From positions 2,976,001-3,040,000 of the forward strand of contig NC_013729.1 in assembly GCF_000024345.1 (NCBI RefSeq): a stretch of 64,000 bases of DNA, written 5' to 3'. Of the stretch, positions 44,364 through 53,550 are shown piece by piece. The notes below the pieces were generated by a model. The model ran no database searches, was not told the origin of the DNA, and saw only the letters and a program-made list of their open reading frames with translations. Position numbers and translations under genes: made by a program. Source of the stretch: Kribbella flavida DSM 17836 (lineage in GTDB: Bacteria; Actinomycetota; Actinomycetes; Propionibacteriales; Kribbellaceae). Every line of letters begins with the position of its first letter. Position 1 is the first letter of the stretch.

Positions 44364-44503
44364 CAGCACCGCTGAGCGACGACCACCCGTACTGCGCGGA
44401 GGTGCCGGCCGGGAACAGGCTGGCCCGGGCTACGTCACCACTGGGCGGGTGGGCTGCAACCGGCGGCACCATGAACCACCAGAGGGGGAGTCCACAACCA
44501 CCT
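44364..44503. repeat. Imperfect direct repeat, unit 2
   Basis: The second unit begins CGCTGAGCGACGA, continues CCCGTACTGCGCGGAGGT and ends GGGAGTCCACAACCA. It lies just downstream of the thiG stop codon. The unit could be a structured RNA or an intergenic repeat family; I do not recognise it. Confidence 0.5.
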
Positions 44504-44550
44504 AGCCCACCACCCCGCCGTACCAGCCCTGGCACACGAGCGCCCCGACG

Positions 44551-45336
<786 letters not shown>

Positions 45337-45537
45337 TCAGCCCCCTTGGACCGCGGTGAGGATCTCCACCCGGTCGCCCTCGGCCAGTGTCGTCGCGGTC
45401 CACTCCGCACGGGTGACCACGGCCTCGTTCACGGCGACCGCGACCCCGACGGGGCTGCGGGCCCACCGGGCGACCACATCGGCGACGGTGCTGCCGGTGT
45501 CGAGCTGCTCGGTGCTGCCGTTGACGGATACGTTCAT
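45337..45537 (-). CDS. thiS: Sulfur carrier protein ThiS
   Basis: 66 residues from ATG 45537 (MNVSVNGSTEQL), with GAGG upstream; a GTG at 45549 overlapping the thiO stop is also possible. The ubiquitin-like fold ends in the required Gly-Gly (AVQGG), where the thiocarboxylate forms. It donates sulfur to ThiG. Confidence 0.94.
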   Translation of the reverse strand: MNVSVNGSTEQLDTGSTVADVVARWARSPVGVAVAVNEAVVTRAEWTATTLAEGDRVEILTAVQGG

Positions 45538-45545
45538 GGCCTCGC

Positions 45546-46736
45546 TCACCTCACTACCTTAGGCACTTCCTCCGGCGCGCCCTGCGGCCGGCCGCCGTGA
45601 GACCTGAACCGGCTCGCCAGGAACGGCTCCGCCAGCTCCGGCAGTACGCCGGTCCGCACGGTTTCCGCGATCACCTGCGCCGTGATCGGTGTCAGCAGTA
45701 CGCCGTTGCGGTAGTGCCCGGTCGCCCACACCAGTCCGTCGAGCCCGGACGCCCCCAGCACCGGCGCGTTGTCCGGTGTGGCCGGCCGGAGCCCGGCGAG
45801 TGTCTCGACCAGCTCCAGCTCGTCGATGACCGGCAGCACCATCCGGGCGTCACGCAGCAGCGCGAACACCCCGCCGGCCAGGACCCGGGTGTCGTAGCCG
45901 AGCTCGGACGTCGTCGCGCCGACCACCAGCTCGCCGCCGGGCCGGGGGACCAGGTAGACCGAGAAACCGCGCGCGGTCGCTCGGACGGTGTGGTTCAGGG
46001 CTGGGCGATAGGCCTTCGGGACCTGCAGGCGAAGGATCTCGCCTTTGACCGGTCGCACGGGCGGTCGCAGCTCGGCGGGAATGCCGTCGAGCTGTGCGGT
46101 CCAGGGGCCGGCGGCCGCGACGAGGTGCGGCGCGAGCACGGTGTCGCCGTTGTCGAGCTCGACGCCGACAGCCGTCGTACCGGTGGTGAGGACGCGGACG
46201 ACGCGTTGCCGGATGAGCTGTACGCCGGTCAGCTCGACCGCGCGCAGCAGAGCGGCAACCGTCTGGCGGTTGTCGACGGAGTGGTCGCCCGCGACCCACA
46301 CGCCCGCGGTGACGCCCGAAGCGAGCAAGGGTTCGCGTTTGCGGGTCTCGCGGCCGGTGAGCTGCTCGACCTCAAGGCCCAGGCGTCGTTGGTAGTCGGC
46401 GAGCCGGTGGAGGGCGGCCGCGTCGTCGGCGTCGTACGCGACCGAGAGCGTGCCGGTGCGGTGCAGACCGGCCGGGAGGCCGGTGACCGCCTCGAGCTCC
46501 TCGGCGAAGGCCGGCCAGGCGGCCACGCCGGCGAGATTGAGCGCCAGCAGGGCGTCCTCGCCGTACTCGACTTCGGTGACCGGGGCGAGCATGCCGGCTG
46601 CGACCGAGGACGTCTGACTGCCGGGTGTCGGATCACATACCGTCACCTGGATACCGTCTGCAGCGAGCCGCCAAGCGGTCGCCAGACCGATCAAGCCGCC
46701 GCCGACGACCACGACCTCGGATCTCAGCTCAGCCAT
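45546..46736 (-). CDS. thiO: Glycine oxidase ThiO
   Basis: 396 residues from ATG 46736. The FAD-binding motif [17 protein letters not shown] is at residues 8-24; [26 protein letters not shown] and the C-terminal [18 protein letters not shown] match ThiO/DadA-type oxidases. It oxidises glycine to dehydroglycine for thiazole synthesis. It is the first gene of its operon and divergent from thiE with only 43 bp between the starts. Confidence 0.93.
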   Translation of the reverse strand: MAELRSEVVVVGGGLIGLATAWRLAADGIQVTVCDPTPGSQTSSVAAGMLAPVTEVEYGEDALLALNLAGVAAWPAFAEELEAVTGLPAGLHRTGTLSVAYDADDAAALHRLADYQRRLGLEVEQLTGRETRKREPLLASGVTAGVWVAGDHSVDNRQTVAALLRAVELTGVQLIRQRVVRVLTTGTTAVGVELDNGDTVLAPHLVAAAGPWTAQLDGIPAELRPPVRPVKGEILRLQVPKAYRPALNHTVRATARGFSVYLVPRPGGELVVGATTSELGYDTRVLAGGVFALLRDARMVLPVIDELELVETLAGLRPATPDNAPVLGASGLDGLVWATGHYRNGVLLTPITAQVIAETVRTGVLPELAEPFLASRFRSHGGRPQGAPEEVPKVVR

Positions 46737-46753
46737 GCGGCCAAGCCTACGAC

Positions 46754-46761
46754 GGTATACA
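46754..46761. promoter_or_regulatory. Overlapping divergent -10 elements of thiO and thiE
   Basis: GGTATACA contains TATACA reading toward thiE and TATACC reading toward thiO, centred on the palindrome GTATAC (46755-46760). Each lies about 18 nt from its start codon, so both leaders would be very short. The 43-bp gap is too small for a TPP riboswitch. Confidence 0.5.
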
Positions 46762-46779
46762 CATGGCAGGCTTGGGCTT

Positions 46780-47439
46780 GTGACTGAGCACACCGCGCCA
46801 CTCCGCGACCGACTCGACGCCGCCCGGCTCTACCTGTGCACGGACGCCAGGGAGAAGCAGGGCGACCTCGAGCAGTTCCTCGACGCAGCACTCGGCGGTG
46901 GGGTCGACATCGTCCAGCTCCGGCAGAAGGAGATGGAGGCCGCCGACGAGCTCGCCGCGCTGGAGGTCTTCGCCGACGCCTGCCGGCGGCACGGCAAGCT
47001 GCTGGCGGTGAACGACCGGGCCGACGTCGCCTTCACCGCCGGGGCGGACGTCCTGCACCTGGGACAGCGCGACCTGCCGGTGCCGGCCGCGCGGGCGATC
47101 ACCGGACCCGACGTGATCGTGGGCCGGTCGACGCACACCTTCAGCCAGGTCAACGCCGCGGTCGCCGAGGCCGGCTCGGACTACTTCTGCGTCGGGCCGA
47201 CCTGGGAGACGCCGACCAAGCCGGGCCGGACCGCCGCCGGGCTCGACCTCGTCGCCTACGCCGCCGGCCGGCCGCAGGTGAAGCCGTGGTTCGCGATCGG
47301 CGGCATCGACCTGGAGCGGCTGGACGAGGTGGTCGAGGCCGGCGCGACCCGGGTGGTCGTGGTCCGCGCGATCACCGAGGCCGACGACCCGGCCGCCGCC
47401 GCCGCGGAGTTCGGCCGGCGGCTGCGAGCGGCCGGATGA
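46780..47439 (+). CDS. thiE: Thiamine-phosphate synthase ThiE
   Basis: 219 residues from GTG 46780. [88 protein letters not shown] and [12 protein letters not shown] are the ThiE signature. It joins thiazole phosphate and HMP pyrophosphate to thiamine phosphate. It is divergent from thiOSG. Confidence 0.96.
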   Translation: MTEHTAPLRDRLDAARLYLCTDAREKQGDLEQFLDAALGGGVDIVQLRQKEMEAADELAALEVFADACRRHGKLLAVNDRADVAFTAGADVLHLGQRDLPVPAARAITGPDVIVGRSTHTFSQVNAAVAEAGSDYFCVGPTWETPTKPGRTAAGLDLVAYAAGRPQVKPWFAIGGIDLERLDEVVEAGATRVVVVRAITEADDPAAAAAEFGRRLRAAG

Positions 47440-47464
47440 CCGCGCGTCCGGCGGGAGTGGGCCG

Positions 47465-47911
47465 ATGATCAACAACCCGAAGATCGCCCGGATCGTCGCG
47501 GCGGTGGTGGTCGCGATGCTGGTGATCACGCTCGCCGCCAGCCTGTTCGGCTGCGGCGCGTCGGGCCAGGCGTCGACCCGGTCCGCGGCCCCGCCCGCGA
47601 AGGACCCGGTCAGCGGACTGGCCTTCGTGGCCGCCGCGGACCTGCCGGCCGAGGCGCGGGAGACGCTGAAGCTGATCGATCAGGGCGGCCCGTTCCCGTA
47701 CCGCCGCGACGGCGTGGTGTTCGGCAACTTCGAGCGGCTGCTGCCGCAGAAGCAGCGAGGGTACTACCGGGAGTACACGGTGAGGACGCCCGGCGAGAAG
47801 GACCGCGGCGCCCGCCGGATCGTGACCGGCAAGGGCGGTGAGCGTTACTACACCGAAGATCACTACGAGTCGTTCCGCCGGGTCGCGGCGGACGAGGGGA
47901 CCGGCGAATGA
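47465..47911 (+). CDS. Barnase-like guanyl-specific ribonuclease
   Basis: 148 residues. The N-terminus is a hydrophobic anchor or lipoprotein-like signal ([19 protein letters not shown]). The catalytic domain has the Glu of [10 protein letters not shown], the Arg of [17 protein letters not shown], and the His of [13 protein letters not shown], as in barnase/RNase Sa. It is an exported RNase that cuts after guanosine. The barstar-like gene follows with an ATGA overlap, so the pair is a secreted nuclease with its cytoplasmic inhibitor. Confidence 0.9.
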   Translation: MINNPKIARIVAAVVVAMLVITLAASLFGCGASGQASTRSAAPPAKDPVSGLAFVAAADLPAEARETLKLIDQGGPFPYRRDGVVFGNFERLLPQKQRGYYREYTVRTPGEKDRGARRIVTGKGGERYYTEDHYESFRRVAADEGTGE

Positions 47912-48336
47912 CCGACCTGCGCGCGCTGCTGGACGACGGACTGCGCCCCGGCGTCTACCGCTGGCGCTCCGCCGCAACCGCCGACCAGGTCCGTCGCAGC
48001 GTGACGTCGGCCGGCTGGGGCTTCGTCCTGCTCGACACGACGGCGGTGCACGACAAGACCGGCTTCCTCGATGTCTGCGCGACCGCGTTCGACCTGCCGC
48101 GCTGGTTCGGCCGCAACTGGGACGCCCTGGCCGACTCTCTCGGCGAGCGGTCCACCGGCGAACCGGAGGTGGTTCTCTGGGAGGGCTGGCGGCAGTTGTT
48201 GGACCTCGACCACGACACGGTCGACGTCGCGCTGCAGATCTTCGGCGAGGACGCCGGCGAGTCCGGCCAGCTGCGGATCGTCCTCCGCGAGGCCGACGAC
48301 GTACCCGACCTCGTCAGCGACCTGCCGGTCGTCTAG
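47908..48336 (+). CDS. Barstar-family ribonuclease inhibitor
   Basis: 142 residues. The barstar core WGFVLLDTTAVHDKTGFLDV and DLPRWFGRNWDALADSL near residues 65-80 is diagnostic. It binds and blocks the barnase-like enzyme encoded upstream, protecting the cytoplasm. It is translationally coupled to the nuclease gene. Its stop shares CTAG with the convergent DUF2071 gene. Confidence 0.92.
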   Translation: MTDLRALLDDGLRPGVYRWRSAATADQVRRSVTSAGWGFVLLDTTAVHDKTGFLDVCATAFDLPRWFGRNWDALADSLGERSTGEPEVVLWEGWRQLLDLDHDTVDVALQIFGEDAGESGQLRIVLREADDVPDLVSDLPVV

Positions 48337-49058
48337 GGCACCTGGCGCGGAAGGCCGAACACCGCCGGTACGCCGGGGCTGTAGGCCACGTGGTCCGGTG
48401 GACGGGCGCTGAGCCCGGGCAGTCCGACCGAGGCGAACAAGCCGTTGTCCTGCAGGTCGACCAGTTCGGCGGACTGCAGCGTCCACGCCGGATGCTCGTT
48501 CGGCAGGTACCAGGTGCGGCCGGCCCGGGCGACGTGGAGGCCCCAGCGAGCGGTCAGGAAGTGCTCGAAAGGCCCTGGGGTCAGCGACGGCCCCGGGCGC
48601 ACGGTGACGCTGCTTGACGCGGCGACCCGCGGCCAGCGCAGGTCGGTGGTGTAGGTGTGCAGGCCATCGACCTTCTGGTGCTGCATGCGGGCCCAGCGGT
48701 AGGGCAGGCCGAACACCGACCGCGCCGCGGCGACGGCGTCCGGGCGGTCGGCGTCGAGGCTGAGGAAGACGACACCGCGCCGCCCGGTCGCGTCCACGGA
48801 GTACAGGCGGACGTTGGTCTCCAGGAAGCCCTGGAGCAGCGCCGGGCCGCGCGGGAAACCGATGTTCGCCATCCGGAAGGGGACCAGCCCGACATAGCTG
48901 AGCCCCTCGAAGCTGTCCGGCGCCGTGCCCGGCGGAAAGTGGTGGGCGATGGCCGACGGCTCCACCGCCCAGTGCAGGAACGACAGGTCGAGCCAGTCCT
49001 GGCGCAGGAGCCTGGGCCGGGGGAGTGCCGGTGCGTCCGCGCTGACTGCTTCGGCCAT
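48333..49058 (-). CDS. DUF2071 (YqjF-like) family protein
   Basis: 241 residues. The start LLRQDWLDLSFLHWAVEP, then LVPFRMANIGFPRGP, LETNVRLYSVDATGRRGVVFLSLDADR and GLPYRWARMQ match DUF2071, a small soluble family of unknown function. It stands alone, convergent with barstar. Confidence 0.85.
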   Translation of the reverse strand: MAEAVSADAPALPRPRLLRQDWLDLSFLHWAVEPSAIAHHFPPGTAPDSFEGLSYVGLVPFRMANIGFPRGPALLQGFLETNVRLYSVDATGRRGVVFLSLDADRPDAVAAARSVFGLPYRWARMQHQKVDGLHTYTTDLRWPRVAASSSVTVRPGPSLTPGPFEHFLTARWGLHVARAGRTWYLPNEHPAWTLQSAELVDLQDNGLFASVGLPGLSARPPDHVAYSPGVPAVFGLPRQVP

Positions 49059-49080
49059 ACCCGCAATCTAGCCCTCGCAC

Positions 49081-49407
49081 CTACCCGTGGAGTCGCCGCA
49101 AGGTGTCCAGGTCCGGCACGAACCACAGCTGCCGGCCCCGGTTGCTCTCCCGCACCCAGTCGCGGAACGGCGTGCTCGCCGCCTCGTACGCCGACACGTC
49201 GCCGACCACCGCGAGCCCCATCCCGTACTGCGCGAACTTCTGCACGATCTCCCCGGCCACGCCCGTGCTCAGCTCGAAGAACCCGGCCGGCAACTGCTCG
49301 ACCGTGAGCGCGACCCACTCCGCCCGGTGCCAGTACGACGCGTTGCCGATCAGGTCGATCGCGCTCTGCACGTCGGTGATCGCAGTCTCCGCCACGTCAA
49401 TGGTCAT
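49081..49407 (-). CDS. DUF4180 family protein
   Basis: 108 residues from ATG 49407, which overlaps the stop of the upstream hydrolase gene. ITDVQSAIDLIGNASYW, LSTGVAGEIVQKFAQYGMGLAVVGDVS and GRQLWFVPDLDTL are the DUF4180 pattern. It is coupled to the alpha/beta hydrolase gene. Function is unknown; the shape suggests a small cytosolic binding or switch domain. Confidence 0.85.
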   Translation of the reverse strand: MTIDVAETAITDVQSAIDLIGNASYWHRAEWVALTVEQLPAGFFELSTGVAGEIVQKFAQYGMGLAVVGDVSAYEAASTPFRDWVRESNRGRQLWFVPDLDTLRRLHG

Positions 49408-50225
49408 CGCGGCCCCCGGAGGAAGTCCAGCACCCGCTCGGTCTGCAGCGGCAGCAGGTGCCCGGCGCCCGGAATCACCACGGACCGTCCGGGCAGTCGC
49501 CGTGCGGTCGTGGCCGAGTCGAGCATGCGGTCCTCGCTGCCGACTATCGCGAGCAGGTCCAGCCCGGCCAACTGCTCGTCGGTGAACACCGGCAGCTTCA
49601 CCCGCCGCGCGACGAAGTGCTTGTGCACCAGCAGGCCGAAGTCCAGGTACTTGCTGCTCAGTCCCGCCGGCACCGGACCGATCACCGACGTCACCGCGCG
49701 CCGAAGACCCCAGTGACCGAGTGGCGCCAGCATCAGCGCGGGCAGCAGCCGGAGCACCTTCTGCCGGCTGAACCCGGTCGGCGCGAGCAAGGCCATTCGC
49801 TGCACCCGCCCGGGCCGCCGGGTCGCGTAGTCGAGCGCGAACCAGGCGCCCAGCGACATCGCCACGATCGAGAACCGGTCGACCCCGAGCGCTTCGAGCA
49901 CGTCGTCCAGCCACTCGGCGTACGCCGGGGAGCCGATCGCCGGTCGGGGTGGAGCGCTCAGCCCGGGCTCGCTGAGGCCGTCGATCGCGTGCACCCGGAA
50001 GCTCTCGCTCCACCGCGGCACGTCGCCCGACCAGTCGACCGTGGTCCCGGCCGAGCCGTGCAGCAGGACCAGCGGGGGCGCATCGGCCGGACCGCTGGAG
50101 ACCACGAAGGTCGGGCCCTGGCGGGTGTCCACCAGGCGTTGCTCGCTGGGCACCGGCCAGTCCGCCAGCAGCTCGCGGTACCGAGCATGCACCATGGACT
50201 GTCCCGGGAGGGATCGATACGTCAT
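49404..50225 (-). CDS. Alpha/beta hydrolase
   Basis: 273 residues. LVLLHGSAGTTVDW (oxyanion), FSIVAMSLGAWFALDYA (nucleophile Ser), VGSEDRMLDS (Asp) and IPGAGHLLPLQT (His) complete the catalytic triad. TAATTT on the minus strand (50232-50237) ends 6 nt before the ATG, implying a leaderless transcript. The AT-rich operator cluster lies just upstream and the divergent gene encodes a DNA-binding protein, so it is probably the regulated target. Confidence 0.88.
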   Translation of the reverse strand: MTYRSLPGQSMVHARYRELLADWPVPSEQRLVDTRQGPTFVVSSGPADAPPLVLLHGSAGTTVDWSGDVPRWSESFRVHAIDGLSEPGLSAPPRPAIGSPAYAEWLDDVLEALGVDRFSIVAMSLGAWFALDYATRRPGRVQRMALLAPTGFSRQKVLRLLPALMLAPLGHWGLRRAVTSVIGPVPAGLSSKYLDFGLLVHKHFVARRVKLPVFTDEQLAGLDLLAIVGSEDRMLDSATTARRLPGRSVVIPGAGHLLPLQTERVLDFLRGPR

Positions 50226-50237
50226 GTACCAAAATTA

Positions 50238-50279
50238 CCCTATTTATCCCTATTGTGGAATTTATAGGGAATTATAAGG
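50238..50279. promoter_or_regulatory. AT-rich divergent operator with four CCCTAT-like half-sites
   Basis: Direct copies CCCTAT (50238, 50248) are followed by inverted copies ATAGGG (50264-50269) and ATAAGG (50274-50279). The stretch is strikingly A/T-rich for this genome and lies between the hydrolase and the excisionase-like regulator gene. It probably binds that regulator. Confidence 0.65.
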
Positions 50280-50297
50280 AATCGAGAGGGTTGGCCG

Positions 50298-50726
50298 ATG
50301 CGGCAGGAGTTGTACTCGGTGGAGCAGGTCGCGGAGCAGTTGGGCCTGCACGTCCGGACGATCCGCAACTACGTGCGCGACGGCAAGCTGAAAGCGACCC
50401 GGATCGGCAAGCAGTACCGGATCACCCGGGAGGACCTGGAGGCGTTCACCGGCACCTCGATGGCCGTGCCGGCCGGCGGAGGGCTGGCTCGGCACGCCGA
50501 GGTGTCGAGCATCGTCCAGATCGACGGCCTCGACCGGGCGGGCGCCGACCGGCTCACCACCTACGTGACCGCCTCGATCAACCAGGGCGACCTCGGCCGG
50601 CTCCGCGTCGAGCTCGCGTACGACGAGACCCGCGAGGTGCTCAAGATCATCGTGCTCGGCGACCTCGGCGTGACCGCGGACCTGCTGCGGCTGATCGACA
50701 TGGTCGCGACGTCGGCCCAGCCGTAG
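50298..50726 (+). CDS. Excisionase/MerR-like helix-turn-helix DNA-binding protein
   Basis: 142 residues, preceded by GAGAGGG. The N-terminal 55 residues (YSVEQVAEQLGLHVRTIRNYVRDGKLKA, IGKQYRITREDLEAF) are an excisionase-type winged helix. The C-terminal 80 residues (TTYVTASINQGDLGRLRVEL, REVLKIIVLGDLGVTADLL) form a separate domain, likely for dimerisation or ligand binding. Most likely an autoregulated repressor of the divergent hydrolase-DUF4180 unit. Confidence 0.85.
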   Translation: MRQELYSVEQVAEQLGLHVRTIRNYVRDGKLKATRIGKQYRITREDLEAFTGTSMAVPAGGGLARHAEVSSIVQIDGLDRAGADRLTTYVTASINQGDLGRLRVELAYDETREVLKIIVLGDLGVTADLLRLIDMVATSAQP

Positions 50727-50730
50727 CCGG

Positions 50731-50844
50731 CCGGACCTGCACCACTCAGCAACCCCGCCCGCGCAGGCGTGGCCTGGCGGGGTCAGGCGGCCAGGACTGC
50801 GCGTTCTGCCCCACGCGGCGGGTTGATGAGTGGTGCAGGTCCGG
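50731..50844. repeat. Long inverted repeat, family 2, copy 2
   Basis: The left arm (50731-50759) starts CCGGACCTGCACCACTCA and the right arm (50817-50844) ends with its exact complement; the rest of the arms pairs with one mismatch and one bulge. About 57 nt separate them. It begins 4 nt after the regulator gene's stop and lies between convergent genes, as copy 1 does at 7204. Confidence 0.7.
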
Positions 50845-50887
50845 CTCCGCCTTCAGTGGTGCCCGAGTCGACTTCGCTGGCCCGGGA

Positions 50888-51961
50888 TCAGAGCTGCCGG
50901 GAGGTCGCCGCGATCGCCAGGTCGGCCAGCGCCTTGCGGGACGCCTCGTCCTCGATCGGGGAGCGGTCCAGCGCCTGGAGCGCGTCCTCGGTCCGCTCGC
51001 TGATCAGGTCCTCGCAGGCCTGCACCGCGCGGCTGTCCTGCAGGATCTCGCGCAGCAGCTGGATCTCGTCGTCGTCCAGCTCCGCCCGGCCGAACAGCCG
51101 GTCGAACTCCGTCAGCTGGACCGGCGACATGTGCTCGGCGGCGTAGGCGACCAGGACCGTGCGCTTGCCTTCGCGCAGGTCGTCGCCGGCCGGCTTGCCG
51201 GTGACGCCCGGGTCGCCGAACACGCCGAGCAGGTCGTCGCGCAGCTGGAACGCCTCACCCAGCGGCAGCCCGTACGCCGACAGCGCGTCGATCAGGTACT
51301 GGTCGCCTCCGCCGAGCGCGGCGCCGATGTGCAACGGCCGCTCGACCGTGTAGGTGGCCGACTTGTACCGCAGCACCCGCAGCGCCCGGTCCATGTCCGC
51401 CTCGCCGCTGGCCTGCGCGACCAGGTCGAGGTACTGACCGGCCGTCACCTCGACCCGGACCGCGTCGAAGAACTTGGACGCCCGGGCCAGCGCTGCCGCG
51501 TCGAAGCCGGAGGTGTGCATCATCTCGTCGGCCCAGATCAGGCACAGGTCGCCGAGCAGGATCGCCGCGCCGATACCGAAGCCGACCGGGTCGCCGCCGG
51601 TGCCGCTCGCCTCCGTCCGGGCCCGCTGCAACGCCTCGAACCGCTTGTGCGCGGCCGGCGCGCCCCGGCGTACGTCGGAGGAGTCCATCACGTCGTCGTG
51701 CACCAGTGCGCTGACGTGCAGCATCTCCAGGCTCGCCGCGGCGGTCAGGATCGGCCGCTCGGGGTCGCCCCCGGCGGCGCGGAAACCCCAGTAGCAGAAG
51801 GACGGCCGCAGCCGCTTGCCACCGCTGGTCGCGTCCCGCGCGGCCTGCACCTGCTCGGCCAGCTCTGGGCCTATCTCGGCCAGCCGCTGCTGCTGGAGAT
51901 CGAGGAACTCGGTCAGCGCGCGCTGGACCTCGGTCGGGATGTCTGCGTCGTCGGCATGCAC
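50888..51961 (-). CDS. Polyprenyl diphosphate synthase (trans-type)
   Basis: 357 residues from GTG 51961. The first Asp-rich motif is in LVHDDVMDSSDVRRG near residue 90; the second in QLRDDLLGVFGDP near 240; SGGKRLRP (substrate Lys/Arg) near 47. It elongates allylic diphosphates to C20 or longer chains for quinone, carotenoid or membrane lipid biosynthesis. It matches idsA2 next to metF in mycobacteria. TACCCT (51969-51974) ends 7 nt before the GTG: likely leaderless. Confidence 0.93.
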   Translation of the reverse strand: MHADDADIPTEVQRALTEFLDLQQQRLAEIGPELAEQVQAARDATSGGKRLRPSFCYWGFRAAGGDPERPILTAAASLEMLHVSALVHDDVMDSSDVRRGAPAAHKRFEALQRARTEASGTGGDPVGFGIGAAILLGDLCLIWADEMMHTSGFDAAALARASKFFDAVRVEVTAGQYLDLVAQASGEADMDRALRVLRYKSATYTVERPLHIGAALGGGDQYLIDALSAYGLPLGEAFQLRDDLLGVFGDPGVTGKPAGDDLREGKRTVLVAYAAEHMSPVQLTEFDRLFGRAELDDDEIQLLREILQDSRAVQACEDLISERTEDALQALDRSPIEDEASRKALADLAIAATSRQL

Positions 51962-52017
51962 GTCTCGGAGGGTAGTCGGTCGACCCGCGCGAGCCCATGC
52001 CCCGGTAGCCTGGGGGG

Positions 52018-52932
52018 ATGGTCAACGGTCTTGCTTCGACGCGTCCCGGCAGCACGCCGACGATCCGTGAACTGCTCGCGACGGGTGACCGCTCCTTCTC
52101 GTTCGAGTTCTTCCCGCCGAAGACGCCGGAGGCCGAGGAGGTGCTGTGGCGGTCGATCCGCGAGATCGAGCAGCTCCGGCCGACCTTCGTCTCGATCACG
52201 TACGGCGCCGGCGGCACCACCCGCGACGGCACCATCCGGGTCACCGAGCGGGTCGCCCAGGACACCTCGCTGACGCCGCTCGGCCACCTCACCTGCGTCG
52301 CCCACTCGCGCGACGAGCTGCGCTCGGTGATCGGCGCGTACGCCGGCGCCGGGGTCCGCAACGTGCTGGCCCTGCGCGGCGACCCGCCGGGCGGTCCGCG
52401 CCAGCCGTGGGTCGCGCACCCGGACGGCCTGAACCACGCGGTCGAGCTGGTCGAGCTGGTCCGTTCGCTCGGCGACTTCTGCGTCGGCGTCGCGGCGTTC
52501 CCGGACAAGCATCCCGAGGCGAGTGACCTCGACTTCGACGCCCGGGTGCTGGCAGCGAAGGCGAAGGCCGGCGCGGACTACGCGATCACCCAGATGTTCT
52601 TCGGCGCCGACGACTACTTCCAGCTGGTCGACCGTGCCGCGGCGCTCGGCTGCGACATCCCGATCCTGCCCGGCATCATGCCGGTGACGAACATCAAGCA
52701 GATCCACCGGATGGCCGAGCTCACCGGCATGGCGCTGCCCACCGCGGTCACCGACCGCCTGCACGCCGTCGAGCACGACCCGGCGGCGGTCCGGGCGGTG
52801 GGGATCGAGATCGCCAGCGAGCTCTGCGACCAACTGCTGGCCGGCGGCGCTCCCGGCATCCACTTCATCACCCTCAACCGCTCCACCGCCACCCGCCAGG
52901 TCTACCTGAACCTGCAAGGCACCACGGTCTAG
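52018..52932 (+). CDS. metF: 5,10-methylenetetrahydrofolate reductase MetF
   Basis: 304 residues. FSFEFFPPKTPEAEE (catalytic Glu) near residue 30, SITYGAGGTTRDGTI, VLALRGDPPGG, ADYAITQMFFGADDYF and PGIMPVTN are the MetF signature. It reduces methylene-THF to methyl-THF with an FAD cofactor, supplying methionine synthesis. TAGCCT (52006-52011) ends 6 nt before the ATG: likely leaderless. It is divergent from the polyprenyl synthase gene, 56 bp between the starts. Confidence 0.95.
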   Translation: MVNGLASTRPGSTPTIRELLATGDRSFSFEFFPPKTPEAEEVLWRSIREIEQLRPTFVSITYGAGGTTRDGTIRVTERVAQDTSLTPLGHLTCVAHSRDELRSVIGAYAGAGVRNVLALRGDPPGGPRQPWVAHPDGLNHAVELVELVRSLGDFCVGVAAFPDKHPEASDLDFDARVLAAKAKAGADYAITQMFFGADDYFQLVDRAAALGCDIPILPGIMPVTNIKQIHRMAELTGMALPTAVTDRLHAVEHDPAAVRAVGIEIASELCDQLLAGGAPGIHFITLNRSTATRQVYLNLQGTTV

Positions 52933-53019
52933 CCGGCCGCCCGGCTCGACCTCTGCCGCGCTCGGAACGGCGGGCGGTGGGGGCTGCGTGCGGAGTGGTG
53001 TGACGGCTAGGGTGACGTG

Positions 53020-53550
53020 ATGGCTGACCCGTCTGATCTGGTGATCGACCGCACCCTCGTCCTGTTGCGGCACGCGAAGGCCGTGCCGCCGGAGTCGATG
53101 ACGGACCTGGACCGTCCGCTGGCCGAGCGGGGCCGGGCCGACGCCGCCGCGGCCGGCCGGTACTTGGTTGCCGAGGGCATCGAGGCCGACCTGGTGCTGT
53201 GCTCTCCGTCGGTCCGCACCCGGGAGACCTGGCAGTACGCCGCGGAGGCGGGCGCCATCGCCACCGACATCTGGTACGACCGGCGGATCTACAGCGCCGG
53301 CACCGACGGCCTGCTCGACGTGATTCAGGAAGCCCCGGCCGAGGCCCGCACGGTGATCCTGATCGGCCACGCCCCGGGCGTCCCGTGGCTCGCCGATGAG
53401 CTGGCCCTCGACGGCACCAGCCCGAACCGCGTCGAGCTCACCCGCAAGTATCCGACCAGCGGGCTCACCGTCCTGCACCACACCACCCGCTGGTCCGACC
53501 TGGCCGCCGACGACTGCGACCTGGTCTCCTACGTCGTGCCGCGCGGCTAG
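53020..53550 (+). CDS. SixA-type histidine phosphatase
   Basis: 176 residues from ATG 53020 (a GTG lies one codon before). The phosphatase motif TLVLLRHAKAVPP near residue 12 and LIGHAPGVPWL near 115 provide the two catalytic His residues of the histidine phosphatase superfamily. SixA proteins act on phosphohistidine; the target here is unknown. TAGGGT (53008-53013) ends 6 nt before the ATG. The stop shares CTAG with helD. Confidence 0.88.
   Translation: MADPSDLVIDRTLVLLRHAKAVPPESMTDLDRPLAERGRADAAAAGRYLVAEGIEADLVLCSPSVRTRETWQYAAEAGAIATDIWYDRRIYSAGTDGLLDVIQEAPAEARTVILIGHAPGVPWLADELALDGTSPNRVELTRKYPTSGLTVLHHTTRWSDLAADDCDLVSYVVPRG

Larger units (their letters stand above)
43806..44550. other. 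Repeat-rich intergenic region between the LysM gene and thiG
   Basis: No convincing coding sequence was seen. The part next to the LysM gene (43860-43960) is AT-rich and contains short palindromes, which suggests the promoter. The middle holds repeat copy C, and the part near thiG has two imperfect direct repeats of about 140 bp. Confidence 0.7.

Noticed and set aside
43861-44550. c-di-AMP (ydaO-type) riboswitch upstream of the LysM gene
   Set aside because: Such riboswitches precede cell-wall genes in actinobacteria, but the conserved core could not be found on the minus strand here.
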